From: Porogramme epimiltina
Lineage: Eukaryota > Basidiomycota > Agaricomycetes > Polyporales > Polyporaceae
Length of the DNA stretch: 64,000 bases
Direction of reading: 5' to 3'
NCBI GenBank assembly: GCA_900155495.1
Contig: FTLJ01000350.1
Location: forward strand, 1 to 64,000
Part shown: positions 21,713 to 35,700 of the stretch, piece by piece
How positions within the stretch are numbered: position 1 is the stretch's first letter
Layout: every line of letters starts with the position of its first letter
Translations under genes and position numbers: made by a program
Notes under the pieces: generated by a model
Database searches by the model: none
Seen by the model: the letters and a program-made list of their open reading frames with translations, nothing else
Told to the model about the DNA's origin: nothing

Positions 21713-23406
21713 ATGTGGTGCTACGTGCACCAAGCACATTATTTCCGTATTCAGACTTTGGACAGGCGGCGACGCAGTAGTCTTGGACATTGGACTTTAG
21801 TGTCGAATCGACTGCGAGATCCTTCATACATATGCTCCACCCATACAGTACATTATTTACAAGTGATGCTTTTAGTCCAGTCGCACCATGACGAAGCCGG
21901 TAGACCTTTGCCAGTCCACACCGAACTCCTCCCCACGAACAGCGCCAGTAAGCCGCTTCCAGACCCCCACTGCCGCTCGATGAATACGGTGCCTGAACGT
22001 TTGTCTAGAGCTCCGCTGCGACCCGCGATGTGATGGCGCCCGTCTCCTTAATTGCGCAGAGAACATGAGATCAGGGGTCGCAGTCCCTGGATGTTGATAC
22101 ACACGACGTACGATGAAGATGCATCGCTGCGCAGCGAACTGGCGTGCGCGCTCGAGGCGGTGCGCCGCCGTGAGCGGACGCTGGTGTTGTAGGAAGTTGG
22201 AGTTCCTGAGCGCGATCCAGTGCGAGGACCGGGGAATCTGGGGTAGGGACGCGCAGGGTGACCGGCGCATAGAGAATATGGGGTGGGAAATGCGCCCGGC
22301 CATGCCGTCTCGTGGTATGCGCGAGGGTCGAGTGTGGACGGCATAGATGGTAGGTAGTTGTTGGACATCGTATGGGTACGAGGGTGGACGTGCATCTGGG
22401 AGAGTGTGGTCGGGGCGAAGACTGGGAATGTGCAACTCTGCGATGCTAGTCCTTCGACTCGGACATCGAGCCTCTTAAGAACATCGGGGAGATGGCTTGG
22501 GACAAAGCTACTCGGACACTGGAGGTATCCTGAGAGCACTGAGACGTGGCTGTGGGACGAAGGGTATCGCGTGGAATGCCGGACAGACCAGAGAACATTC
22601 CAGTCCCTGTGGAATAACACAGTGGAAGGCAACTAGGGAGTGCACTCGCGGTCATTACCGCAGGTGGCGCTCCTACGGCGCTAGTAGCATATGTGGTGAA
22701 CAAAGGACAGTGGTAAGGCAGTGAGAGATATCTCGAAGTTCCGTATTTTACATACGGCGTCCTTTGTCTCCCAAGACACGTTGGCATTAACAAGGTATCC
22801 GGTGCCGCGTCCATAGCGGGATAAAGCATCACGCGATGCCTGAGTAGTGTCGGCATGGTTAGCTTGTTCTTCTATGTGCCACCCTAGGGCTGCGGGCTGT
22901 GTCGAGGCATTTACGCTTCTATGTGGGGCAGGGACATGACGAGGGACGCGGCTGTGGGGGCCAACAATCCTCGTGCGACAGAGAAATACGAGGATCGCGG
23001 ACGTCCGAAGTTGACCCCGGTGACCGACGAGGATGTGATAGCATACCAATGGATTGCGCAGGGCGCCAGCAGGATTACCTGTAGACCTAGCTGGCTTGAG
23101 ATGAGCGCCGAAGAACGGGGGCACAACAAAAGTCTAGGGGGCCTGAAGCAGCCTGAGGCCTAAGGCTTGAGGCCTGCTTGAGGCCGAAGAGGTGAGTTCA
23201 GGAACGAGGACAACCGGTCGGACACGGGCATGCCCCCGGATGTGGCAGGATAAGCGAGGGCGATAAGCACGTGGTCAAGATATGCGGCTACAGATCAAAC
23301 TCAGCCAAATTTTTGAAAAGTGTGGCGAGCGCTCGCTCTCAAAACCAATCTCTCCTTGGATTCGCTTCCTCCTCTCCCCCCTCACTCCTTCCTGGTCCTT
23401 CCAGCC
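21713..23406. other. Intergenic region, possible small gene not supported
   Basis: Two overlapping minus-strand frames of 187 and 194 codons (21872-22632) compete for the same DNA, and neither shows a domain or clear splice pattern. An AGGCC-rich imperfect repeat sits at about 23149-23192. The rest is unassigned 5' flank of the importin gene. Confidence 0.45.
23149..23192. repeat. Imperfect GAGGCC repeat
   Basis: Four nearby copies of an AGGCCT/GAGGCC-type motif (cctgAGGCCt, gcttgAGGCCt, gcttgAGGCCg) within 45 bp, about 215 bp upstream of the importin ATG. It could be a regulatory repeat or a simple local duplication. Confidence 0.45.
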
Positions 23407-26400
23407 ATGGACGTATGTACTTTGAGTCGATAGTATACACGAATACACGTCCTGATCACGCGATTATAGGCTACTTTTGTGCAGAACTTGCACGCCCTCC
23501 TTGTCCAGTCTACCTCCAATGACACCGTTCAGCTCAAGGCGGTGAGCTTTCATCTTCATAGATCGGAAGCTCCTGCGTGTTTCTTATAACCTAACCCTTA
23601 CAGGCGACGGCACAGCTGAACCGTGAATTCTACAAGAACGCGCAATGTATCCCTGCTCTCGCAAGCATCATCGCCAGTGCTCCGGAGGTCCCGGTAAGTT
23701 CCTGTCTCCTCTGCTCATTCACCCTTCTACAACCGTCAAGACGCGACACCCCTCCCTTCCTTTAATCGTTTAAACCACATTATCTGTCTTCTACGGATCG
23801 CGTATCGAGCACATGGGGTTCATAACCCGGTCCGATCTGTCTCCGGGCGTACAACCTCCCCTTCGAGATCGTGGTCATTGCGCATACAGTGGTCCTTCGG
23901 ACTTTACATTGTATTGTTTGTGATGTCATGTGTTTTCAATCCCGCCGACTCCGGACTCCGATCGTCGAAGCACCCATACGATACTTCCATCCCGAACCCG
24001 ATCCCATGGCGTCTATTCCTGATTGGATTCTCATTACACGGAATGGGTTCTTCTGCAATATGATCCTAACCTATATTCATTCCATTGACGAGTAGTCCGG
24101 CTAACGCATTCATCTCCAGGTCCGTCAACTTGCTGCCGTCGAGCTCCGGAAACGCGTTTCGCAGAGCAGTGGGGACCTCTGGCTTCAGGTGGAATCTGAC
24201 CAGCGGGAGCAGATCAAGGGCAAGCTTCCAGAGCTTGTCCTCTCAGAGTCGAAGTGCGTTCTACGTTCGATTTCGGCGCCTCAACTGTACTGAGCTCTTT
24301 CGTTTAGTAACCTCGTTCGCCATTCGACGGCACGGGTCATTGCTGCCGTTGCCTCCATCGAGATGCCTCTTGGTCACTGGCCCACCCTCCTCCCCTTCCT
24401 CGAACAGACCTGCATGTCACAGCAGGCTATCCACCGCGAAGTCGGCATTTACATCCTCTACACCGTTCTCGAGAACATCGTCGAGGGTTTCGAGTCGCAT
24501 CTGCAGAGCTTCTTCAAACTCTTCGAGGCCCTTCTCAACGACCCTGAGAGCTCTGAGGTCCGGATAACCACCGTCAGGGCCCTTGGTGTCATTGCGCAAT
24601 ATATCGATGCGGATGACAAGGCAGATATTGTACGTCCCTCACATACACGTACTCTGCTGACAGCGTGTTCACATCTCCCACTCAGAAATCTTTCCAAAAC
24701 CTCCTGCCCGCCATGATCAACGTCATTGGCCAGTGCGTAGAGAGCGGCAACGAAGCTGGCGCCCGCCAGCTTTTCGATGTTCTCGAGACCCTCCTTATCC
24801 TCGTAAGTACCGAAAACGTTGTAGTGGCGCGAATTGTTCTCACTTGTACATCATTAGGAAATCCCCCTTCTCGGTCAACATATCCCTCAGTTGGCCGAAT
24901 TCCTTCTCCGTTGCGGTGGAAACCGCAGCTACGATCCCGAGCTTCGTGTGCTGTCTTTGAATGCTCTTAACTGGACTGTCCAGTAGTAAGTCGCCCCTTC
25001 GGTTAACGTCCTCTCATCCCTTTCTCACCCTTCTCCGTTCAGCAAAAAGTCGAAGGTCCAATCTCACGGCCTTGCTCCCGCTATCCTCGAGGGTCTCATG
25101 CCCATCACCACTGAAGAGGAACCGGAAGATATCGACGACGATGCCCCTTCGCGCTCTTCCTTGCGTATCGTCGACAGCCTCGCGACAAGCCTCCCCCCCA
25201 CCCAGGTTTTCCCTGCTCTCCGCCAGCTCATTCAACAATACTTCTCTTCGGCCGACCCCGCTCAGCGACGTGGTGCCATGCTCGCGCTCGGCGTGTCTGT
25301 GGAAGGCTGCAGCGAGTTCATGACTCCTCTTATGGCTCAAGTCTGGCCCATCATCGAGTCGGGTCTCCAGGATGCCGATGCGACTGTCCGCAAGGCAACC
25401 TGCGTCGCTGTTAGCTGCTTGTGCGAGTGGCTCGAGGAGGAGTGTGCTGCCAAGCACGCGTTCCTCGTACCGACGATGATGCAACTCGTCAACGACCCCA
25501 TCACCCAGCGTTCAGCATGCACCGCACTCGACGCACTCCTCGAGATCATGCACGAGGTCATCGACCAGTACCTCAACCTCATCATGGAGCGCCTCGTCGG
25601 TCTTCTCGACTCCGCCCCCATCCCCGTTAAGTCGGTCGTCATCGGAGCAATTGGTAGTGCCGCGCACGCGTCCAAGGAGAAGTTCCTTCCTTACTTCCAG
25701 CCCACGATGGACCGCTTCAAGCACTTCCTGGTCCTCGTCGGCGAGGGTGAGGAGCAGGAGCTCCGTGGTATCACCATGGATGCCGTCGGTACCTTCGCTG
25801 AAGCCGTTGGAAAGGACGTCTTCCGCCCGTACTTCGCGGATATGATGGCCCAGGCGTTCAACGGCATCGAGCTCGGCAGCGCGCGTCTCAAGGAATGCAG
25901 CTTCCTGTTCTTCGGTGTCATGTCGCGCGTGTTCGGCGACGAGTTCTCCCCTTACCTGCCTAACGTCGTCCCCGCGCTCATCGCCAGCCTCAAGCAGACC
26001 GAGTACAGCGAGGAGGAGCGTCTTACCGGTGAGCCTCATTCTCTTTAGGTCGCGGAGCGTCGCTGAAACGTGTTTTAGTCGCCAACCCCGACGTCGCCGC
26101 CAACTTCGCCTCCGGTCTCACTCCCTCAAGCGCGATCGCGGTCACCGACGAGATCAACGTAGAGGACGAGGATTCTCTTGACATCGACAAGCTCCTCGAT
26201 GTCAACAGCACCATCTGCATCGAGAAGGAGATCGCCGCGGACACCATCGGCACGATCTTCGCGGCGACGCGCGACCACTTCTTGCCCTACATCGAGCAGT
26301 GCACGCTCGAGCTGATCAACCAGCTCCCTCACTACTACGACGGCATCCGCAAGAGCTCGACAGACTCCCTGCTCGAGATCGCCCGCACCTTCTACGAGCT

Positions 26401-27749
26401 CAGCGGCCCCCCTGAGTGGGAGGCTGGCTACGGGGTACGGGTTCCCAGTCTGATATTTGTGCTCGTTCGCTCATTCCTATTGTAGAACGCGAAGCCCCTC
26501 GAGCCTCGTGTCAAGGAGCTCATCAACCACATTATTCCCGCGCTTCTGGAGATGTACGAGTCCGAAGATAACAAGTGGGTGTCTTACACTTTGTCGTGCA
26601 GCTTAGTCCGCTTCCCGTGATGAGAGATTAACTCAGCTCACTTCGACGCTCTACGAGCGCATGAGACTTTATTTGTTCATTTCTATCTGATTCTACCCGT
26701 GCCCGTTTGAGGGTTTGTGCATGTATGCTGATATACTATTGGCTAACAGGAAGGTCGTGTCGAGTTTGTGCGTCGGTCTCGCAGAGACCACGACGAAGAT
26801 CGGCCCTGCGTTCTTGGAGAACCGCGTGGAAAGCTTCGCCAACATTGCCGTCCAGGTCCTTGAGCAGAAGGCAATCTGCCAACAGGATCCTGATCAAGAC
26901 GAAGCCGAGGATGCGCCCGAGGACTCTGCGGAGTACGACTCGATTCTCATCTCGTCGGCGGGCGACCTCGTCGCTGCCCTTGCGACCGCCCTCGGCGCCG
27001 ACTTCGCGAACGGCTATGAGAAGTTCGCGCCGCTCATCATGAAGTACTACGTAAGTCGTCTATAAGCGTCCTGCTCATGCATGTGTTGACCTGCGTTTGG
27101 TTTATAGAAAAAGAACCGGTCCCTCAGCGACCGCTCATCTGCGATCGGTTGCCTGTCGGAAATCATCGGTGGCATGAAGAGCGCGATCACGCCCTGGACA
27201 CAACCCCTTATGGACCTCTTCTACCGCGCCTTGAGCGATGAGGAGCCCGAAGTGCAGTGCAACGCTGCCTTCGCGTCTGGTCTGCTCATCGAGCACTCCG
27301 ATATCGACCTCTCGCCCCAGTACCTCCAGATCCTTGCCGCGCTTCGCCCAATGTTCGTCGTTCAGCCCGACGCGTCCTCCGCCCGGTTCAACGCGCGTGA
27401 CAACGCGGTTGGCGCCGTTGCGCGGATGATCGTCAAGAACACCGCGGCGCTCCCGCTCGACCAGGTCCTGCCCGTGTTCCTCGAGGCGCTCCCCCTCCGC
27501 AACGACTTCCTCGAGAACCGACCCGTCTTCCGTGCAATTTTCCACCTCTTCAACACGCAGCCCGCCGTGCTTCACCCCCAACTGGACAAGCTCCTGCACG
27601 TGTTCGCGTTCGTGCTCGACCCGACCGGCCAGGATCAGGTCGGCGACGAGGTCCGTGCGGAGCTCATCGGCTTGATTGGCCTCCTCAACCGCGAGGAGCC
27701 CGCGAAGGTCCAGGCTGCTGGCTTGACCGCTTTCGTTCCCGGGCAGTAG
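23407..27749 (+). CDS. Importin beta family karyopherin, Kap123/importin-4-like
   Basis: Twelve exons (23407-23412, 23485-23541, 23604-23693, 24120-24253, 24308-24629, 24686-24802, 24858-24985, 25043-26028, 26079-26434, 26486-26574, 26750-27050, 27108-27749) encode 1075 aa, close to the usual 1080-1110 of Kap123/importin-4. The first exon is only ATGGAC. The N terminus (LKAATAQLNREFYKNAQCIPALASI, then VRQLAAVELRKRV) is the importin-beta N-terminal domain that binds Ran. The remainder is HEAT repeats with the acidic insertion EEEPEDIDDD and the acidic loop DPDQDEAEDAPED. Expected role: Ran-GTP-dependent nuclear import of ribosomal proteins and histones H3/H4, from family knowledge. Codon use is strongly biased to C-ending codons in the long exons, as for a housekeeping gene. 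Confidence 0.94.
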
Positions 27750-28931
27750 AGGGCGAGTCGAGGCTTGTTTTTGTTGAAGGAGATCCAGATTTGCAATACG
27801 ATACGAGAAGAAGGAATCTGTTCATTGTTGTGTTTTCTACCCGTCTTACGGTCACATGTTGTGTAACGCTATCCCGCCCCCCACCGCCTATCCATATCCC
27901 TTGGTGCTCGCGCTGGCGGAGAGCTGAAGGCTCGACGCCGCGCGACGCGTCGGTACTGTACGCCCCCTCTTACGAGTAACGATGTCCCCTGTACGCCGAT
28001 ACATCTAGACTATGTTGGTTGTCTACTTCCACCTCCGTGTTTCTCCCCATTTTCTCTACGTCATGTTCATCCCTCAGCGAGTTGTTGGTCAAATACCCGT
28101 TCGCGGCGCCCTGTTTCCCTTTGTTGCCCAAGGTAGCTCCCCTCGCAGAAAGTACGAAAAGATGAGAAGTCTCATTCCCTTGTAATCACTGAACATTAGG
28201 AGCTCCGTACTACATTGTCCCATCCCCAAACGCGTGGTCGTCGTGGTCGTGCCCAACAACGACACGAGACTCGGCTGCTAGGATAGTGAGTGCCTCAGCA
28301 CCGTGGGCACACGTACCGGGCACCTTGAGCACAAGTATTAGTGGACTTCTTGAGCAACACCGGATGTTCAGGGTCGAAGTTGACCCAATCGTTGATCATT
28401 CCCAAGGGCGTCGTCTTCCACCCGAGCGAAGCGGGAGCCTGACTGTACGTATCAGAGGATGTTGGAAATGCTTGTTGAGCTGCCCGACGCCAAGCGGATC
28501 CGTAGCGTTCCGACGTATCGACGACCGAGCGCTCTTCTTGACCTTTGGGGGAGTGGTGTGCTTGGTCTCTGTGGTCGACATAAGCGCGGCTTGGGGAAAT
28601 CCAACAAGGGCGGCTAAAGAAGAAGGGGTACGGGTGAGTATGGGGTAAAGTTGGCCCGCGGGACGCACAGCACGTGAGTGTCCGTGCTTGCCAGTACGTT
28701 GGGGTAGACGAGGCGAGTCATCTAATGAGCGTCCCAGCGAAGAGGACCTATGATGGGAGGGTACGGCGTGAATAATGAATGACCATACGCACATGAGGTC
28801 AGACAGCTGGAAGCTCGAGCGCGAAAGACTCCATGGCTCGTCCTGCGACCTTGAAAAGGGAGAGATTTGGGCAGGGGAAAGAGTCAGAACGCCCCAGCAT
28901 CCCGGCAACCACAGCAACACTCACAGTAATC
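27750..28931. other. Intergenic region between importin and GST
   Basis: Contains the importin 3' UTR and the GST promoter. A 174-codon minus-strand frame (28396-28920) has no recognisable feature and is probably chance. No TATA box is clear for the GST gene. Confidence 0.5.
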
Positions 28932-29759
28932 ATGGTCCTCAAGCTCTACGGCATAGACTTCGCGACGTGCACGAAGCGCGTGCGCGTCGTGCTCGAGGAG
29001 CTCGGCGTCGCGTACGAGCTCGTGCCGGTCGACATCCTCGCCGGCGCGCAGCACGCGGACGTGCACAGGGCGAAGCAGCCGTTCGGGCAGATCCCGTACA
29101 TCGAGGACGGCGACGGGCTCGTGCTCTTCGAGTCGCGCGCGATCTGCCGCTACCTCGCACTGCGCTATGGAGGCGCGGCGCTCGGGCTCGTCCCCGAGGC
29201 GGGCGACATCGCCGCCACGGCGCGATTCGAGCAGGCGGCGAGCGTCGAGACCAGCAACTTCGATCCGTACGCAAGCGGCCTGGCCTACGAGAACATGTTC
29301 AAGGCGAAGTGAGTGGGGCTTGGCTTGGTCATGGGCAGTATCGAGATGCTCACCGTCATGTGCTCCGCTGTTTCAGGCTCAATGGGCCGCCGCCTGACCC
29401 GGCGTTCGTCAAGTTCTACGAGACGAAGTTGGAGGCAAAGCTTGCGGGATACGACGCCCTACTCTCCAACACCAAGTATATCGCAGGCGACGTGAGTTTC
29501 GCCCGCCTCGGGATACAGCATATAGGGGCTCACCTAGCAGCCATAGACCGTCACGATCATCGACCTCTTCCATCTCCCCTACGGCAGTTTGCTCCAAACC
29601 CAAGGCTACGACTACCTGGTGTCCCAGAAGTACCCCAACGTAGCTAGGTGAGGAGTTTGTGTTAGACTCGCCAAGTTGTGCGGAAAGATGACCAACTCAC
29701 GTTTCAGGTGGTGGAAGGACATTTCCTCTCGGCCCACTTGGACCAAGGTCGACGTGTAG
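28932..29759 (+). CDS. Glutathione S-transferase, phi/Ure2p-like class
   Basis: Four exons (28932-29308, 29377-29491, 29547-29647, 29708-29759) encode 214 aa, a typical GST length. The N-terminal thioredoxin-like domain has KLYGIDFATCTKRVRVVLEELG, QPFGQIPYIEDGD (cis-Pro) and LFESRAICRYLA (the glutathione-binding ES motif). The C-terminal helical domain has YDALLSNTKYIAGD and TVTIIDLFHLPYG, the usual N-capping and hydrophobic-staple region, and ends RWWKDISSRPTWTKV. Expected to be cytosolic and to conjugate or reduce electrophiles with glutathione. The usual phi Ser region reads DFATCT, so the catalytic residue is not certain (Thr or Cys). Confidence 0.92.
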
Positions 29760-32700
29760 ACGACATCACCGGAGGGACGCAGTGCGTCTAGAGTGGTTGC
29801 GAAGTGACGACAGTCATGTGGAGCTTTGCGTCGAAACGACAGATAGAAAGTTATAGTAGTATGGCGACTAGGGAGGTGGTTGTTGAAAACAAATCGTGTG
29901 GTCGTATCGAATGGAGGACTCGAATGCCGCAAGGTCCAGTCCGGACAAACCGGACATCATTTCCACGGGTGCCGGCGGTCGCCGGACCCCCGGCATGGCA
30001 AAGAGCCGATGACCGTGCCCGTCGACAACTTACCACCATCTTCATCAACTACGGCGGTTGTTCGAAGCACAACTCCATTTCCTATGTACTGCTAGGAGCG
30101 CGTACCATGCGGTTCTTACATTTGAGGCAACATGCGTTACTGAAGTCGCCCTGAATCTACGTGACCGGACTTGTTCGCGGGAGTGCGACGCCATGGTCGC
30201 ACGTCTCCACTTCTTGTCGAGATTGACCTTTCATCCTTCAAAAATTTGCACGAACCAAGATCTTAAGGGCAACTTAAGTCCTCGCAGGTGTGAGGAGTGT
30301 CATGCCCCTGGTACCTCATCTCTCTGACAAGTTTCGCCAGGGCTCCGATGAGAATGTATAGATATATTGAGTGGGAAGGTCTCTCGAGTTCTTCACCAAT
30401 ATCAAGCCACATCCGATAGTCCCATGGCCGTGGCCTCCTCCATGACACACGGAACCTTGGGATTCCCGCTCCCATGTGCAGGGTTATTGTATTCGAAGGT
30501 GTCTGACTTCGACTTACCCATGAGCACCCTGGCAGCCTAGCTTTCATGTCCATGTCCATGGATCTGTTTACAGGCCGAATGTTGGCAGGTGCCCCTTACC
30601 AATCTTTCCCGTTGTTTCTACCGATGGTTCCTGACGCTGACAGGTATCAACTAGCTCTCATCGGGCCGAAATCTTGGCATGACTAGGTAAGCGATCTGAC
30701 CCCTCTTCCGACATTTCTTTCAAGTTACACCGCTGATATAATGACATTTGCAGATAGTAGAAGGAGGCATCTGTGCAGACTGCGCGTAAAATTTCGTGGA
30801 GGGAGGTCACAAGAGCACGAGGGCCGCTCGTATTCCACCGCGTCCATTTGTCGTAGGAGAACCAAATCACCGCGTCCGTAATGGACGATCTAGTCTCCCA
30901 TATTTTCACCACATCTCGCAGTATAGAAGGTCCCGGCGAAACGAGGTGTCGCCGCCTATGCAGACGTCAGATGATGGAATAAAATGTGACCAGTCAGCTC
31001 GGCGTATCATGGATTGAATGGAACACAAAGGAGAGAGTAGGTAGGAGTACATTGCACCCAGCGTGTTGTGGTAGCTCATGACGGGTGGACGAAACCCGCA
31101 GCTTATTCCGCTCTCTCGCGGCGAGATGCCAACATGCTGGAAACAAGGACTGCGACCAATATCCTTCACGGGTAGCGGTACTACCCGGGATGGGTACGCA
31201 TCGATGAACCGGTGGGAGGTGTACCAGTCGTTCTTCCCGAAAAGTGGAATATCGCCGGAGGTATATATCGCACATATGTCGGACGTTGTGGGGGGCTTCG
31301 GTGACAAAAATGATGTCTTACGAGTGGGTGCGATTGTATGTACGTACGTGAACGAACAATCCACAAGTTTCCCTCCACAGCCCCCTCCCAGTCCCCGACC
31401 GAGCATGACGCGTCCCTGGTACTGGCCAACGTGTCTGCAGTGGAAGCCCCGTTTCGTAAAGTATTTTGGTAGGCCGATCAGATGCCCATTTGATCAAGTG
31501 TCAGGCTCTCCGAACCGGCCGGGATGTGGGGACCCTGCGCAGCCTTCAAATGCGGTGTCGCTCTTGAATTAGGTTTTCACGATATTGAAGCTTAGAACCT
31601 GATCGCAGGCAAGATTGGCTCCGTCGAAGCCGGTGGATTGACGACTCGGTGAGACTCTGCCCGCCTTAGCTAGGGCAGCAGCAGGCACGGATTTGATGGC
31701 GCGTCTGTCGAGGCGCGCTCGCAGTTGGCGTGCAAGAGTCAGATTTGGGCTTGTCCCGAAGTCGCAGCAAGCTAGGCTCCGCGACGTGTTCTCGCCGGGG
31801 GCAGGTATACGCACAGGGGCGTCGGTGACTCAGACCTACGCATGGTTAGAGAACATCGGAGGTGTACCTATGCCCGTGATTGGGAGTCGAAAGCGCGCGT
31901 TTTGACATTGCGTCATCGTGGAAGTGACCATTGGTTGTGGCTGTGATCCGACCAGTGCCCAGAGGAGAATATCAAGGCGGACTATAATTAATCAGGTTGG
32001 CTCTGTTACCTCCAACACGCACACTCGCATAAACAGACAGCTCTGGACACCTTTATGGTAAGTAAGGTAGGTTAGGAGCTGGAGGAGTGAATGGACTGTT
32101 GCCACGTTCACTGCTCAAGGTCTTACCTCATCCTATGCACTCGACACAACGTAGACGTAAGGGGCTTCGAATCACGGGAACGACGCTGCGGAGACGTCAC
32201 AGGCAGTGTCCACAGCGGCAGGGACCTCCGACTGGGCTACGACAGAGGAGTTAGGCATTCCAGTATATCCACAGTCGGGAAAGTCTCACGTACACCGGTA
32301 CAGACGCACTATTGAAAAGGCGTAGCACGCCATCAAACGGCAGTGAGGCTATTGCTCGGTATTACTTGTGGAGAGAATCATCATTCCGATGGTGCGGACC
32401 TACGAAGTCGCAGTGTCAGGCTCTGGACACACCTGAAGCGTAATTAGGCAGCGGAAGTGTCAGAGCAGGACACTTACCTCAACGTCGCCAGCTGGATAGC
32501 ATGCTGTGTGTCTTGTGTCCACCGGAGACAACTAAATGTAGAAGCAGGGCTATAGCTCCTCTACACGGAGTCAAAATGGAAATCACTCACACAAATGCCA
32601 AGGTAGGGACGGGATCGAGCTCGTTCACGAGCAACCGTTGACTGTGCCTCGCCACATGGCCGCGGTCACTTCCTCCCGCAAACGAGGCGACCAGTCAAGG

Positions 32701-35700
32701 GAACCATTTGAACTGGCATGGATTAGGCGGAGCTGAGAGACGAGGCAACATCAGCACTTGGAGCACTTGATACTTGCTTTGTAAGGACGACAAATCCTAC
32801 CGGTACTATCAATCTTCCTACCCCCGCCGCAGGCGGAACTCCCCCGACTCCCATATCATCACATTCCTACGCCGACGAGCTGCCCACGAACGTGTTTCAA
32901 GACCATGACGGGAGAAGCAGGACGAACATCAGGAAGCGCACACGAAACGAATCCTAACGGCGGACCTGATCATGGTCAGCAGGGACAGAAGGACAAGTAA
33001 AGAATGCTAACCGTGGTGCCAACACCTTCGCGATGCCGTTTTAGATGCCGTTCTGTGAGCCGGGTATCGAACTCCGGGAGTGCTTGCGAAGCTTCCTCCA
33101 CACCGTTGTGGCCAGGCCTTGTCTGGGATGCCATGCGGCGAACGTCGAGAGGGTGCTAGCCGCATGTTGAGAGCACGTTGGCAGGGGGTTATGAATAATC
33201 ACACGTTTGCAAGTGGTCTCCTGCGTCGTATTCATGTGATCAGCGCAAAAGAGCTCACAGAAGCCTGCCGGCATGGCGAATCTCTGGGAAGGAGATAGAG
33301 GCCTTCTTCTGCCATTTCTTCAGAGGATAAGAGACCTCGTTGACGAGTGCATAGTTTCAGACAGCATATATGGAGGTGTAGATTGAGGACGGTGCACTGA
33401 ACACCGAGGAGGGTCAGCGGTACGGAGGCTTGGATTACTGGCACGGAGAGGAAGTGGGGAACCCAGGCGCGTCATTTTCCCCGCGGCAACCCGGAACAGA
33501 GAGATAGCCTGTTTTGGATCGTGAGAGTTTTCCTCGGGCAGTGGCGACGGACTGCCAGCGGCATAGGAAAAAGCCTACCGAAACCAGCGACTCAGCCTAG
33601 ACCTAGAAATTGAAGCTTGAAGGTTAAGGTCGTCATGCATGCAGTTGAACGTCAAACGCTTTTCAGATAGTACTGGTCAACATAGCTCACTGCCCGTGTA
33701 CTGGGGCTAAGTCTTGGCCGAAAGTGGCAGTAATCAAGATCGGGATTTACCTTTCCCCGTCCATAGTCGATAAGAAGTTGCGGTGTCACCGCTGTTCGCA
33801 TGTCGTGTGTGGTCTTCCAGTGGGCAGGGCAGACGTGGCTAGTGCACTCAAGAAGCTAACGTTTCAAAATGCCTACAACCATCCGTCGTATACGCGGCAA
33901 CCGTCAGAGCGTGGTGGTTCGCGTGCCTGCGCATGCCGACGTCTGCGGCCCACCGACGAGGCAATTTAAACAGGGAGATTGGTAGACAACTGGGTATATT
34001 TGGACGGGGTATGTGTCGCTCCGAAGGCTGGGGAACAACTACTGCGTGTGTGCATGACATCTACGTCGGGGAAGCCGGGAATGCGGATGGCGTATCAGAT
34101 CTGACAGCACCGAAGCTACACTCTGCCATACACATATCCGCGGGGTGTTCGGTAAAGGAGTGCGGGGTAGAATACGGAACTTTACAAGACATACAAACCC
34201 GACCTACGACATTTCTGATGCGGAAAGCCCACGTTCAGGAACCTGCGAGGCACTGACACTGGACAGTCCCGTCAAGCGGCTATGGTGATCTCCGTGAGCC
34301 GATAGCGAGGCGTGTAATCTACGCGTTGTGAATCCCTTCCCCGTCAGTGAGAATTAGCGACATTCGAGGCCCCTTTCCTATGCCCGGTCGGTCCCTCGAC
34401 GCTCCTGTGCCCCTGCCAATAGTGCTCCATGTACGCATGGACGCGTGCGCAGAGGCTGTGGGCGGCCCACGGCCCGCGCTGCGCGTGATCGCCGCCGGCG
34501 TTAGCGCGCAGAGATCTCCCCGCGCGTTCACAGGCGTTCGCGTCGCCCGCGGAAGGCGGTGTGGGCCGCGGGTGGACCCACACCCGCAGGGCAAGCCGTG
34601 CCGTGGGCGGCGACGACGAGCCCGCCGCGCCGGCCACAGCGGGGGCCGCGCCGCTGTGCACGCACGCCCGCGCCCTGGGGGCGAACGGGCGTGTACAGGG
34701 GCCCTGCCAGGGCTACGCGCGACCTGAGATAGATGCGCGTCGTTGCGGGTGGCGCGGACGACTCGTCGTGCCGCGTTGCGATCGTCGTCGCCGGATCTGG
34801 GTGCGGCGGGGCAGCTTCGTTCGAGCTCTGTCGGTGTGCGTAGCATGTGGCTGACGGGTGTAGGTAGGTGGGCCAGGGAGGGGTGGATGACGCCGCGGTG
34901 CTGGTAGATGGACACTGTGGTCTGTGCAGCTGCAATCAGCTGAGACCAGATCGCGAGGCCTAAAGAAGCCGTGTCATGCGGTAGAGAGTATACGCGTGCG
35001 CGAAGCAGCCGGCTGTAAGACATATCATATCCTCTGTGGTCGTGTAAGACTAATCGTCAGTTCGTGGAGGAGTATCACATACCTTACCCTGCAATGTAGA
35101 CCGTTTCGGAAATCCGGCGTGTGTATGTTTCTGGCGTGATCGAGCAACCAGACTTAACAGGCTAGGTCGAATGATTCGTATTTGTCGTCGTTACACCTTC
35201 TGCGAACGAGCTGAATTGTAGTCTCGCTTGACGGTATCCACCACCTGGTGAAGCAAAAGATGGTCTCTAACTTGAGGTCAAGGGCGCGAGGCTACCTTCC
35301 CGCGTGTACAGCACGAAATGCGGGGCAGGACGTTTATCGGTGCTCCGCGGTATAGGATGTGCTGGGGTACTGATTAACTCGGTCAGCGACTTCCCCGGCG
35401 CCTTCAAGGCACGGAGCCGCCGAATGTTAAAGGATGTACGAGACAGCATGGTTCTGATGGAGAGGCGCATGGTCAACCACGTAAATTTGACAGTCTACGC
35501 TGGAAGAACGCACTTGAGGAAAAGTGCGGGGATGCGTTGTGCCCGCTATAAGTGCATCGCCTCTAGAGAAGCAAGTTCAGAAGTCTCGAGCATACAAAGC
35601 CGCACTGCATCAAGGTACTTGCATACCCGAAGACATATTGAGCGCACCCGTGGCGTCTTGAATGTGCTGAGTCAACTGTGTTACACAGCTAGCTCGACGC

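Noticed and set aside
21872..22632. Overlapping minus-strand frames of 187 and 194 codons as a gene
   Set aside because: They occupy the same DNA in different frames, neither has a domain, signal peptide or consistent splice sites, and composition alone explains their length.
28396..28920. 174-codon minus-strand frame upstream of the GST
   Set aside because: It overlaps the expected GST promoter and has no domain.
30906..31572. Opposed frames of 166 and 164 codons as a transposon remnant
   Set aside because: No reverse transcriptase, integrase, transposase or Helitron motif and no terminal repeats were found.
34319..35023. 234-codon minus-strand frame in the GC-rich block
   Set aside because: The block is open in several frames on both strands, so the length reflects GC content; Arg/Pro/Ala-rich translation with no family.
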